From CAYFPX01 sp964519895 (GTDB taxonomy: Bacteria; Myxococcota_A; UBA796; CAJQPC01): DNA of 64,000 bases. The translations under genes and the position numbers were made by a program. The DNA lies in NCBI GenBank assembly GCA_964519895.1, contig CAZFLE010000020.1:15189-79188 (forward strand). Reading direction: 5' to 3'. The notes below the pieces were generated by a model, which made no database searches, was not told the origin of the DNA, and saw only the letters and a program-made list of their open reading frames with translations. Shown here piece by piece: positions 34,746 to 43,431 of this stretch; within the stretch, counting starts at the first letter, position 1, and each line of letters starts with the position of its first letter.

Positions 34746-36647
34746 GTGGCAGCCGGCTTCTGGGATTGGCTCACGGGCAAGGGCGACGAGGCCGAAGCGC
34801 CCACAGGGCCCACCCCGGCGGAGCAGGCCGCGACACTGGGCGCCGAGGCCCTGGACATCGCCGATCAGGGCCGCGTCGACGAGGCCCGGGAACTGCTCGA
34901 GCAGGCCTGCGTGCTGGACGAGGAGCACCCGCGCTACCCGGGCAACCTGGGCAACCTGCTTCGAGCCACCGGCGACCTGGACGGGGCCCTGGCGTGCTAC
35001 GACCGGGTCGTGGCGCTGCGGCCGGACCTGGGCCGGGCCCACGTGCACCGGGCCACGACGCTCAACGGGCTGGGGCGACACGCCCTGGCACGGGATGCCG
35101 CCAGCCGGGCGCTGACGCTGCTGACCCAGGACCCCGATGCCCTCTATCAGCGGGCCACGGCCCACCGCCGGCTGGCCAATGCCGACCTGGCCCTGGCCGA
35201 CCTGGAGCAGGGGCTGGCCGCGCGACCGGCCGATTGCAGGTTCATCCTGGCGACCGCCGCGGTGCACAAGGACCAGGGCCGGCTGGTCGCGGCCCAGGCG
35301 CTGCTCGAAGCGGGTCTCGAAGCGCACCCCCAGGACGCCGACATGGCCAACAACCTGGGCACCACCCGCCTGGCCGCCGAAGACGTGAACGGTGCGCTGG
35401 CGGCGTTCCGCCAGTCCATCGCCCTCGTGCCCACCCACGCCGCAGCCTTGCAGAACCTGGTCGGCACCCTGGTGGAGCGCAAGGACGGGGAAGGCGGGAC
35501 CGCCCACGCCCGGGCCCTGGTGGCCCTGGGCCGACCGGGCTTCGCCGATCGGCTCCTGCTGGCCAATGTGCAGCACGCCGAGGGCCAGACCGACGACGCC
35601 ATCGACACCCTACGGCACCTGCTGGTGGAGCTGCCGGGCTGCGGCGAGGCCTGGACCAACCTGGGCGTCTTCCAGCTCGCCAGACACGACCACCGAGAAG
35701 CCCTGGCGGCCTTCCAGCAGTCCGCAAGGTGCCTGGTCGACCACAGTCGGCCTCTCGAGCAAGCCATGACCCTGCCGGCGCACCGGCTGAAGCACGACCT
35801 GGATCAGCTCGACTACCTGGCAGCCCGCGGACCCCTCTCGGCGCCTCTGGAGACCCTGCGGTCCAACCTGGCGGATCTGGTGCCCGGCCTGCCCGATGGG
35901 GCCGCCGAGGTCACCCTGACCCCGAACGAGCTGGCCCCGATCCGCGGGACCTTCAACCGCATCCTGCACGAGCACCCGGCCCCGCGGCTGGCCGGGCCAG
36001 CGCTGGGCACCAGTCCCAGCTGGGACGGCGCCGAAGAGACCTACCTGACCCAGCAGCAGCGCATGGTGGTGATCGACGAATTCTTGTCGCCAGAGGCCCT
36101 GGAGAGCCTGCGGGAGTTCTGCCGAGCATCGACCATCTGGAAGGTGAACTTCGCCAGCGGGTACGTGGGCGCGACCCTGCGCGAGGGCTTCGCGTCGCCC
36201 CTGCTCTTCCAGATCGCCGAGGAGCTGGGCGAGCGGCTCCCGCGCATCATGGAAGGCCACGCCCTGCAACAGAGCTGGGCCTTCAAGTGCGACAGCAACC
36301 TGGACGGCGTGAGTCTGCACGCGGACTTCGCCGCGGTGAACCTGAATTTCTGGATCACGGAAGACGACGCCAACCTGGACCCGGAGCACGGCGGTCTCAT
36401 CGTGTGGGATGCACCGTCGCCGGTCGACTGGTCGTTCCAGGACTACAACGTCAACCACCCCAAGATGCGCGCCTTCCTGGACCAGGCCGGCGCCGGCAGC
36501 GTGTCGGTGCCCTACCGCTGCAACCGGGCGTTGCTCTTCGACTCCACCTATTTCCACGAGACGGACACGGTCCAGTTTCGCCGGGACTACCAGAGGCGAC
36601 GGATCAACGTCACGATGCTCTTCGGGCGACGGCTCCGTCGGAACTGA
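34746..36647 (+). CDS. TPR protein with 2-oxoglutarate/Fe(II) oxygenase-like domain
   Basis: This encodes 633 residues from GTG with GGAGGTG nine bases upstream. Residues 25-345 are about nine tetratricopeptide repeats (for example NLGNLLRATGDLDGALACYDR). Residues 410-633 resemble a prolyl-4-hydroxylase-type double-stranded helix: His525-Ala-Asp527 (SLHADFAAVNLNFWIT), His604 in YFHETDTVQF, and a basic cluster (DYQRRRINVTMLF) that could hold the 2-oxoglutarate carboxylate. It is cytosolic by absence of a signal. It may hydroxylate a protein or peptide bound by the TPRs; the substrate is unknown. It lies 29 bases after the FGE-fold gene. Confidence 0.8.
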   Translation: MAAGFWDWLTGKGDEAEAPTGPTPAEQAATLGAEALDIADQGRVDEARELLEQACVLDEEHPRYPGNLGNLLRATGDLDGALACYDRVVALRPDLGRAHVHRATTLNGLGRHALARDAASRALTLLTQDPDALYQRATAHRRLANADLALADLEQGLAARPADCRFILATAAVHKDQGRLVAAQALLEAGLEAHPQDADMANNLGTTRLAAEDVNGALAAFRQSIALVPTHAAALQNLVGTLVERKDGEGGTAHARALVALGRPGFADRLLLANVQHAEGQTDDAIDTLRHLLVELPGCGEAWTNLGVFQLARHDHREALAAFQQSARCLVDHSRPLEQAMTLPAHRLKHDLDQLDYLAARGPLSAPLETLRSNLADLVPGLPDGAAEVTLTPNELAPIRGTFNRILHEHPAPRLAGPALGTSPSWDGAEETYLTQQQRMVVIDEFLSPEALESLREFCRASTIWKVNFASGYVGATLREGFASPLLFQIAEELGERLPRIMEGHALQQSWAFKCDSNLDGVSLHADFAAVNLNFWITEDDANLDPEHGGLIVWDAPSPVDWSFQDYNVNHPKMRAFLDQAGAGSVSVPYRCNRALLFDSTYFHETDTVQFRRDYQRRRINVTMLFGRRLRRN

Positions 36648-36665
36648 TCTGGCAGGTCCCCGGGC

Positions 36666-37190
36666 TCACTCAGTCAGCACGGGCTCCAGCGCCTTGATGC
36701 CCAGGTCCTGGCCACCGAATTCGAACTTGATCGGCAGGTCCACCACGGTGTCGTCCACCCGATACTGGATCACCAGGGTGACCTCGAACTCGGGCGGCCT
36801 CATGCCGGTCTTCAGGCGACTGCGGCAGGCCCACACACAGGGCATGATCTCGTAGCCGTTGGCCCCGTAGCCGGTGCAGTTCGTGCTGAGCTGGCCCAGG
36901 CTGCTCTTCATGGCGGCTTCGCCGTCGTTCGCCAGGACGTCCAACAGGTCGGCCCAGACCTGGTCGATCACGTCCGGATCCGACGTCTCGGCCTCCAGCT
37001 CGTCGATGCTCCAGTCCAGGTTCGGACCGGGCACGCTCTCGGCCATCCACAGGATGGCGGTCCACATCCAGCCGGCGCTGTTGTCGGCGGCGAGCTCCTC
37101 GACGGTGGGGGTGTCGTTGCCGCCCTTGCCGCCAGCGAGGGCGGGGGAGCTGAGCAGCGCGATCAGGGGCAGGAGCGCGGAGGGGGACAT
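36666..37190 (-). CDS. Small secreted protein of unknown function
   Basis: This encodes 174 residues from ATG with GAGG upstream. The signal is MSPSALLPLIALLSSPALA. The mature part is acidic and helical first (WMWTAILWMAESVPGPNLDW, VIDQVWADLLDVL), with three cysteines around 104-122 (NCTGYG, PCVWACRSRLKTG), then two beta strands (FEVTLVIQYRVDD, LPIKFEFGG). I recognise no family. It is divergent from the solute-binding lipoprotein, and the operator-like repeat at 37249-37275 lies between them. Confidence 0.7.
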   Translation of the reverse strand: MSPSALLPLIALLSSPALAGGKGGNDTPTVEELAADNSAGWMWTAILWMAESVPGPNLDWSIDELEAETSDPDVIDQVWADLLDVLANDGEAAMKSSLGQLSTNCTGYGANGYEIMPCVWACRSRLKTGMRPPEFEVTLVIQYRVDDTVVDLPIKFEFGGQDLGIKALEPVLTE

Positions 37191-37248
37191 GGCAGACCTC
37201 GGTTCAGGGGGGTGTCGTCAAGGTAGGCGTCGGTCCCCGGGCCGGCGG

Positions 37249-37275
37249 TCACAGGTCGTTCACAGCTCGCTGTGA
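37249..37275. promoter_or_regulatory. TCACAG direct repeat plus perfect palindrome before the solute-binding gene
   Basis: TCACAG occurs at 37249 and 37260, 11 bases apart, and the second copy forms a perfect inverted repeat TCACAGC-TC-GCTGTGA (37260-37275). The -10-like hexamer starts 13 bases later. An 11-bp direct repeat suits an OmpR/PhoB-type winged helix, such as the one carried by the regulator encoded at 38890. Confidence 0.65.
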
Positions 37276-37287
37276 TCGGCGGGGTGC

Positions 37288-37293
37288 TATGTC
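37288..37293 (+). promoter_or_regulatory. -10-like TATGTC, leaderless arrangement
   Basis: An extended TGC-TATGTC ends six bases before the GTG start at 37300, so the transcript would begin at or near the start codon. There is no ribosome binding site. Confidence 0.45.
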
Positions 37294-37299
37294 AGCGCC

Positions 37300-38859
37300 G
37301 TGCTGGCCACCCTCCTCCTGCTCGCCTGCAGCCCGACGCCGATGCCCGAAGCGGCGCCTCGACCCATCCAGCTCGCGTCGGCGGGCTCGCCGGGCCCCCT
37401 GCTGTCGATGGTCGCCGACGGGGCCGCCGAGGCCGACCTGGCTGCACACCTGCAGGTGCCCCTGGTGCGCTGGCAGAACGGCAAGGCGCTGCCGGCCTGG
37501 GCCACCCACTGGTCGTGGGCCGACGAAGGCCTGGCCGTGACCTTCACCCTGCGCACGGACCTGCGCTGGTCCGACGGCACGCCCCTGACGCCCGCCGATC
37601 TGGTCACGGCCTGGGCCCTGACCCGCCATGCCGACGTGGCCAGCCGCCTGCGCCCCTATGCCCAGGAGCTCACCCCGGACAGCCCCGTGGTCCTGGGGCC
37701 TGACCAGGTCCGGTTCTCCTATGGCCAGCCCGGCTTGCCGGAGCGCAGGCTGTGGGCCCTGGCCCAGGTCCTCCCGGCGCCACAGCACCGCCTGGCCGAC
37801 GCCGACCCGGCCACCTTGCGCGGGCACCCCGAAGCCCGTGCGCCCCTGTCCAGCGGACCCTACCTGTTGGACGAGCAGGACCCGGGCGCGACCTACCGAC
37901 TCCGCCCGAACCCCATGTGGCCCGAGCCGTCCGCCAACGACGGCGTGCTGTTCCGAATCCTGCCGGACCGGGCGTCCCAGCGCATCGCCTTCGAGCGCGG
38001 CGAGCTGGACCTGTTGGCGTCGCTGCGCACGCACGAGGCGGAGTCCCTGGCCAATCTCGCGGGCGTGCGGCTGGTGGACCGCGGCCACGTGGGCCTGCAG
38101 GTGGTCGCGTGGAACCTGGAGGACCCAGTGCTCGGCGCTCTGGTGGTGCGGCAGGCGCTGGCCCTGGCCGTGGACCTGGACGCGCTGTGCGAGGGAGTCG
38201 GCACCCGGGCTGCGGGCCTGGTGTCTCCGGACCTGGCGGACTTTCGCAGCGACCACCCGCGCACCGCAAACGACCCAGACGAGGCCAGGAGGCTGCTCGC
38301 GGCGGCGGGCTGGGCCGACCCCGACGGGGACGGCGTGCTGACCCAGGGCGACATGACGCTGGCCTTCACCTTGGAGTCCACCAGCAACAACCCCCTGCGC
38401 CGAGAGCAGGCGGTCCGTCTCCAGGCCGCGTGGGCTGCGATCGGCGCCCGGGTGTCCCTGGACTTCTCGGCAGGCAGCGCGCTCTTTCCCCGGGTGATGG
38501 CCCGGGAACACCAGGCCGCCCTGCTCGGCTTCGCCGTCGACCCCTTCCCGGAGCTCGACAACGTGGCCAGCGACAGCGCCGAGTCCGCCAACCGCTCCAA
38601 CATCAGCGGCTACAGCCACCCCCAGGTCGACGCGGCCCTGGCTCGCTACCGCCAGGCGACCACCCTGGAAGAGGCCGCCCAGGCGGTGCGTCAGGTCGAG
38701 GCCCAGGTGATCGCGGATCAGCCCATGCTGCTGCTCTATTGGTCCGCCGACAGGATGGCCGTCCAGGGGTCCCTGGCCGGGGTCGTGACCGATCCGCTGG
38801 ACCTCTACGCCGGCCTGGAACACTGGCGTCGGATGCCCGCGACCGGGTCGTCGTGGTAG
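37300..38859 (+). CDS. Family 5 extracellular solute-binding lipoprotein (OppA/DppA-like), orphan
   Basis: This encodes 519 residues. The signal is only MLATLLLLAC (lipid Cys10). The SBP_bac_5 fold is clear: VTFTLRTDLRWSDGTPLTPADLVTAW, SSGPYLL, RIAFERGELDLL, a hinge region with VRQALALAVDLDAL, and RRLLAAAGWADPDGDGVL. Such proteins bind peptides or other small solutes in the periplasm. No permease or ATPase gene is nearby; instead a wHTH-STAND regulator starts 30 bases downstream. It could serve as a receptor for a signal molecule. It is preceded by the TCACAG operator-like repeat. Confidence 0.9.
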   Translation: MLATLLLLACSPTPMPEAAPRPIQLASAGSPGPLLSMVADGAAEADLAAHLQVPLVRWQNGKALPAWATHWSWADEGLAVTFTLRTDLRWSDGTPLTPADLVTAWALTRHADVASRLRPYAQELTPDSPVVLGPDQVRFSYGQPGLPERRLWALAQVLPAPQHRLADADPATLRGHPEARAPLSSGPYLLDEQDPGATYRLRPNPMWPEPSANDGVLFRILPDRASQRIAFERGELDLLASLRTHEAESLANLAGVRLVDRGHVGLQVVAWNLEDPVLGALVVRQALALAVDLDALCEGVGTRAAGLVSPDLADFRSDHPRTANDPDEARRLLAAAGWADPDGDGVLTQGDMTLAFTLESTSNNPLRREQAVRLQAAWAAIGARVSLDFSAGSALFPRVMAREHQAALLGFAVDPFPELDNVASDSAESANRSNISGYSHPQVDAALARYRQATTLEEAAQAVRQVEAQVIADQPMLLLYWSADRMAVQGSLAGVVTDPLDLYAGLEHWRRMPATGSSW

Positions 38860-38889
38860 CTCAAGGGAGTCCTCCCGAGCCGTGGCCCC

Positions 38890-41595
38890 ATGTCCGAGCG
38901 CCTGCCGCCCCTGCGCACCATTCCGATCGCCGGCGGGGTCGTGGACCTGTCCCGGCGAGAGATCCGGCGGGGGGACCAGGCGTGGCGCCTGTCCCCGATC
39001 GAGCACGGCCTGCTGGCGTGGCTGGCGGCGCGTCCAGGAGAGCCCCAGGACGTCCAGACCCTGCTGACGCAGGTGTGGGGGTACCAGTCCGGCGTGAAGA
39101 GCCGGACCGTCGGCTCCACCGTGCACCGCCTGCGCCGCAAGCTCGAGCAGGACCCGGCGACACCACGGCACCTGGTGACAGTGCCGGGGGGCCGGTACTG
39201 CTTCGACCCTCTGCCCGAGACGTCGGCCCCTGCCCCGGTGGCGAGACCTCATGGCGACTTCCACGGCCGCGGCGCCCTGCTGGACCGGCTCTCCCAGGCC
39301 GTGCGCGGCGGCGCCCGGCTGGTGACGCTGCACGGCGCCGGCGGTATGGGCAAGACCCGGATGATCCAGGAGTGGTCCCGGCGGGTCGGCGACCGCTTCT
39401 ACGATCGGCGCCCGATCTTCGTGGACTGGGCGGCCGCACGCACGCGCGCCCGGGCCGTCGAGGTGCTCGCCCAGGCCGTCGACCTGCAGTTGACCACCGA
39501 GACCGGGAGCGTCCAGGCCCTGGGCACCCACCTGGCGGGGCTGGGCCCCATCGCGGTGATCCTGGACAACTGCGAGCAGCTCGCGCCCGCCGCAGAGCTC
39601 GTGCAGGCCTGGCTGGACCAGGCCCCCCAGCTGACCCTGTTCACGACGTCCCGCAGACCGCTGGGGCTGACCGGAGAGCAGGTGCTCCCGGTCGAGGGCT
39701 TGGCACGAGAACCCGCGCGGGCCCTGCTCCTGGCCCGGGCGGCGCTCGTGCGCCCGGGGTGGGGCCGGACCGCGACCGACGAAGTCGATCGGCTCGCCGA
39801 GCGCCTGGACCGGCTGCCCCTGGCCCTGGAGCTGGCCGCAGCCCGGGCCCGCCTGCTCGACCCCGCCGGGCTGCTGGCCAGACTCGATCACCGGCTGACC
39901 CTGCTGCGGGGACCGGAGCGCACTGCCCGCCACAGCTCGCTGGCGGCGCTGTTGGACTGGTCCTGGGAGCTGCTGGACCCGGCCGCCCAGCGAGCCCTGT
40001 GCGCTTGTGGCGCCTTCGAAGGACCCTTCACCGTGGCCGACATCGAGGGCGTCACCGGGGACCCGGGGGTCGTGCTGGCCCTGGAGACCCTCCAGGATCA
40101 CGCCCTGATCCGTCAGCGACCCCAGGGCGACCTGGCACTGCTGGAGACGGTGCGGGTGCACGCCCGGGCACGGGCCGCCGGGGCTGGCGAGTGGCCGGCG
40201 TGGGTGCACGCGCACGGACAACACGTGCTGGCCCGCTACCGGGTGGCCCAGGGCGCCAAGGGGGACGCCGATCGCGACCTGCCCGCCGTGCTCAGCCTGA
40301 CCGCCGAGTTGCTGGCCGTGCGGGACCGGGCCTTGCCGGACGACCCGGAGACCGCGGCGCGGGCCACCCTGGCCCTGGGGCATCGCTACTGGGTCCTGGG
40401 ACCCCTCGACACCCACCTGGCCCAGCTCGAGGACCTGCTGGCCCGACCGCTGCCGCCGGGCACCCGGCGCGAGGCCCAGGTGGCCAGCGCGGCGATCCTG
40501 TCTCGCCTGCATCGGACCCGCGACGCCGAGGCGTTGGCCGACCGGGCTCGGCGAGACGCCCAGGACGCCGGCGACGTGGACACCGAGGTCCGGGCGTGCA
40601 TCCAGCTCGCCAATGCGCGCCTGATGGGCCACCGGCTGGCCGACGCCGCACCCGTGCTCGCCCGGGGCCTGTCGTTGGTGGGCGAACACCGGGCCCCCTG
40701 GCTGGCGGCACACCTGCTGCGGTTGGCCGGCAACCTGGCGGTCTACGAAGGCCGCTACGCAGACGCCGAGCGCGTCTACGACGAAGCCGTGACTCTGGCG
40801 GACCGGGCCCTGGGCGGTCATGGCCGTGAGAACCCCGCCGGCAACCGGGCCGTAGTGCTGCTGCGCCTGGGCCGTCCCCGCCAGGCCGAGGAGATCTGGC
40901 ACCAGGTGCTCGCCGCCCACGAGCGGCACGGCTTCAAGGTCGGCCAGGCCTACACCTGGAGCTACCTGTGCAGCGCGGCCCTCGAGTCCGGCCGCTTCGC
41001 GCTGGCGCTGGAGCGGGCCGACCAGGCCCACGCCCTCCACCGGGAGACCGGCGACCGGATCTTCGGCGCCGGGGTCGACACCCTGGCCGCCTGGGCCCTG
41101 CTGGCCCTGGACCGGACCGACGACGCCGAGCGGCGGATCCGGGCGGGCGTCCAGGCCCACAGGACCGGGGCCCACGCGATCTACGAGGCCGAGGCCCTGG
41201 CCACCCTGGCTCGCGTGCTGGTGGACCAGGACCGGCTGGACGAGGCCGCAGACGCCCTGGACCGGGCCGCGGGGCTGGCGGCCGACGACCCCCACCAGAT
41301 CGCCCCGCTGGTGGCCGGCACCCGGGCGACCCTGGCGTGGCGTCGCCGGGAGCCCGGTGCCGGGGCTGCCCTGGTGGCCGCGGCGAGCGCCTACAGCCCA
41401 GGGGAGCCCCGCCGCAGGGCCCGGGTGTGGCGGGCCCTCGCCTGGGCCGACACGCCCGGCGACGAGGCCCGCTCCGCCCTGCGCCGTGGCCTGGCCCAGG
41501 CCGGGGACCCGCACCTGGCGAGCCTGTACCGGGCCCTGTGCGAGCGCCCGGGCGAGGCGGTGGGACCGGACACCCGCCTGGTGCTGGCGCGATAG
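38890..41595 (+). CDS. wHTH-STAND ATPase-TPR transcriptional regulator (AfsR-like)
   Basis: This encodes 901 residues. Residues 10-105 are an OmpR/PhoB-type winged helix (VDLSRREIRRG, WRLSPIEHGLLAWLA, SRTVGSTVHRLRRKLEQD, VPGGRYCF). Next comes a STAND/NB-ARC-like ATPase: Walker A GAGGMGKT at 149-156, Walker B AVILDNCEQL, FTTSRRPLG as sensor, and RLDRLPLALELAAARARLL. The C-terminal 400 residues are degenerate tetratricopeptide repeats. STAND regulators usually switch on when a ligand binds the repeat region. The gene follows the solute-binding lipoprotein closely and precedes a kelch lipoprotein, and the TCACAG repeat upstream is a plausible target. Confidence 0.9.
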   Translation: MSERLPPLRTIPIAGGVVDLSRREIRRGDQAWRLSPIEHGLLAWLAARPGEPQDVQTLLTQVWGYQSGVKSRTVGSTVHRLRRKLEQDPATPRHLVTVPGGRYCFDPLPETSAPAPVARPHGDFHGRGALLDRLSQAVRGGARLVTLHGAGGMGKTRMIQEWSRRVGDRFYDRRPIFVDWAAARTRARAVEVLAQAVDLQLTTETGSVQALGTHLAGLGPIAVILDNCEQLAPAAELVQAWLDQAPQLTLFTTSRRPLGLTGEQVLPVEGLAREPARALLLARAALVRPGWGRTATDEVDRLAERLDRLPLALELAAARARLLDPAGLLARLDHRLTLLRGPERTARHSSLAALLDWSWELLDPAAQRALCACGAFEGPFTVADIEGVTGDPGVVLALETLQDHALIRQRPQGDLALLETVRVHARARAAGAGEWPAWVHAHGQHVLARYRVAQGAKGDADRDLPAVLSLTAELLAVRDRALPDDPETAARATLALGHRYWVLGPLDTHLAQLEDLLARPLPPGTRREAQVASAAILSRLHRTRDAEALADRARRDAQDAGDVDTEVRACIQLANARLMGHRLADAAPVLARGLSLVGEHRAPWLAAHLLRLAGNLAVYEGRYADAERVYDEAVTLADRALGGHGRENPAGNRAVVLLRLGRPRQAEEIWHQVLAAHERHGFKVGQAYTWSYLCSAALESGRFALALERADQAHALHRETGDRIFGAGVDTLAAWALLALDRTDDAERRIRAGVQAHRTGAHAIYEAEALATLARVLVDQDRLDEAADALDRAAGLAADDPHQIAPLVAGTRATLAWRRREPGAGAALVAAASAYSPGEPRRRARVWRALAWADTPGDEARSALRRGLAQAGDPHLASLYRALCERPGEAVGPDTRLVLAR

Positions 41596-41598
41596 GCT
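41593..41598 (+). promoter_or_regulatory. -10-like TAGGCT, leaderless arrangement
   Basis: The hexamer ends six bases before ATG 41605, and no ribosome binding site is visible. It overlaps the stop codon of the preceding regulator gene. Confidence 0.4.
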
Positions 41599-41604
41599 CG
41601 GGGC

Positions 41605-42567
41605 ATGTCCCCGCTCCTGGTCTCGCTGCTCGCGGGCTGCGCGGTCCCCACGGACTACGCGGCCCTGCCCATGCCCCTCAACGCCATGGGGGCCGCCGTG
41701 CTCGACGAGACCCTCTACGTGCACGGTGGACACACCGGCGGGGCTCATGACCACACCCTGGAGACCATCTTCGGCGAGCTCTGGACCCTGGACCTGGCCA
41801 AGCCCCAGGCCGACTGGGTGGCGCACGAGCCCCCGACGGTGCCGGTCCAACAGAGCGCCCTGGTCGCCCACGACGGGCGCATCTACCGGGTGGGTGGGCT
41901 GACCCCCACCAGCGCAGACGACGATGACAACGAGCTGCTCAGCCTGGACGAAGTCGCCGTCTACGACCCGGACACCGACGTGTGGACGGACTTGGCGGCC
42001 CTGCCCGAGTCGCTGGCCAGCCACGCCGTGCACGTGATCGACGACGTCCTGCACGTGGTCGGGGGCTGGGGGCTGTACGGCGGCGACTCGGACAACGTCT
42101 ACACCGACCGGTGGTACACGCTGGACCTGCTCGACACCGCCAGCGGCTGGACGACCCACACGGCGCCCTTCCAGATCCGGGACCACTGCATCGGCATGGC
42201 CGGGGACCAGCTGATCAGCGCTGGCGGCATGGACCAGGACGCCGACATGCCCAAGACCACCTGGCTGCTGGACCCGGTGACCCAGGAGTGGGCGCCCGGC
42301 CCCGAGCTGCCCAAGAGCGGTGTCATGAAGGCCTTTGGCTGCGGTGGCACGAGCGTCGACGGCACCTTCTTCATCAACAATACGAACGGTCGCTTGTGGT
42401 CCCTGGGGCCAGACCGCGTCGAGTGGGTGGACTTCGCCGACCTGGAGACGCCGCGGAACTTCCACCGCCTGGTGGTCCGGGACGCGACGGAGCTGATCGC
42501 CGTGGGCGGCGCCAAGCTGGGCGGCCTGAAGGCGATCGACTCGGTGGAGTCGATCCCGCTGGACTGA
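41605..42567 (+). CDS. Kelch-repeat lipoprotein
   Basis: This encodes 320 residues. The signal MSPLLVSLLAGC gives lipid Cys12. About five or six kelch motifs are visible (LYVHGGHTGG, IYRVGGLTPT, LHVVGGWGLYGG, LISAGGMDQD, LIAVGGAKLGG), each followed by a W-containing strand, predicting a galactose-oxidase-type propeller. It lies ten bases after the STAND regulator. Its role is unknown, perhaps binding carbohydrate or protein at the surface. Confidence 0.85.
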   Translation: MSPLLVSLLAGCAVPTDYAALPMPLNAMGAAVLDETLYVHGGHTGGAHDHTLETIFGELWTLDLAKPQADWVAHEPPTVPVQQSALVAHDGRIYRVGGLTPTSADDDDNELLSLDEVAVYDPDTDVWTDLAALPESLASHAVHVIDDVLHVVGGWGLYGGDSDNVYTDRWYTLDLLDTASGWTTHTAPFQIRDHCIGMAGDQLISAGGMDQDADMPKTTWLLDPVTQEWAPGPELPKSGVMKAFGCGGTSVDGTFFINNTNGRLWSLGPDRVEWVDFADLETPRNFHRLVVRDATELIAVGGAKLGGLKAIDSVESIPLD

Positions 42568-42696
42568 TCGGCCGGATCATCGAAGTTGACCGGCCCTGGC
42601 TCGCCCTCGCCCGCCCTGCCGCCGCGCCTGTGCCTCGACGTGACTCGAGCCACGAATCAGCACAGTCACAACAGCAGGACGGACGATTGCGTCGCA

Positions 42697-43416
42697 ATGC
42701 TCCGATCCGTCTCGGTGACCCGGCCGGTGAGGGAATCCCTCCGGGGCCAACGTGGGCATGGGCGAGCCATCAGACCCAGAGGCCCTCAAGGCCCCTGTGA
42801 CGGCCTGGAGGCGCTGCACGCGCTCTTCCCGACCTGGTCCGAGCCGGACAGCAGCCGGCTCGACCGCACCCACTGGTCCACCCTGGACGCCCTGATCCAG
42901 ACCCTGCGACCCGAGGAGATCTGGGCCTCGGAGACCCTGGTGGCCCTGGCCGCCTGGGAGCTCGACGCCGTCTCCGGGCGGGACCCGGGCCAAGTGAGCG
43001 GCCAGGTGCTCGCCGCGCTGATGACCCAGGGCCTCAAGCAGGGGCTCGACGATGCGCTGGCCCCTGCACACGTCCACGCGGGCCGCGGCACGACCGTCGA
43101 TCTGGGCCTGGGCTGGGCACTGACCCTGGCCAGCGTCGAGGTGGACCGGGAGATCGGGCTGCGCCCGGACCCCGCTGCGGCGCCCACAGAGCTGGCACCC
43201 GGTAGCGTGGTCATGTCCCTGCACGACCGCGGCACCGAGCGGGCCGAGGTCGCCTTCGCGCCCCTGGACCGCCAGGAGGTCACGCTGTTCGGGATCGGGC
43301 CTCGCGGCCTCGTCGCCTTGGACACCGCGTGGGACAGCCGATCCGCGACCGCCACCGCAGAGCTGGACAGCCAGCTGTGGGCGGTGGGCGCAGCGAGCGC
43401 GGGACGGGGACGCTGA
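42697..43416 (+). CDS. Unknown protein, start and end both doubtful
   Basis: The stretch from about 42800 has normal codon bias for this genome and reads like a real protein (LFPTWSEPDSSRLDRTHW, LALAAWELDAVSGRDPG, VVMSLHDRGTERAEV). Upstream of that the composition is poorer, and neither ATG 42697 nor GTG alternatives have a ribosome binding site. The C-terminus (AVGAASAGRGR) stops nine bases before the broken FG-GAP sequence on the other strand, so the 3' end may have been created by the same rearrangement. No signal peptide and no known family are apparent. Confidence 0.5.
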   Translation: MLRSVSVTRPVRESLRGQRGHGRAIRPRGPQGPCDGLEALHALFPTWSEPDSSRLDRTHWSTLDALIQTLRPEEIWASETLVALAAWELDAVSGRDPGQVSGQVLAALMTQGLKQGLDDALAPAHVHAGRGTTVDLGLGWALTLASVEVDREIGLRPDPAAAPTELAPGSVVMSLHDRGTERAEVAFAPLDRQEVTLFGIGPRGLVALDTAWDSRSATATAELDSQLWAVGAASAGRGR

Positions 43417-43431
43417 AGGGCCGGGGTGGCG

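Noticed and set aside
37249..42465. A minus-strand open frame of about 1738 codons covering the solute-binding, regulator and kelch genes
   Set aside because: It is antisense to three well-supported genes, is rich in Gly, Gln, Arg and Val runs, has no domain and arises from GC-rich codon structure.
42586..42696. N-terminal extension of the unknown protein at 42697
   Set aside because: Codon bias is poor and no ribosome binding site precedes the first possible start.
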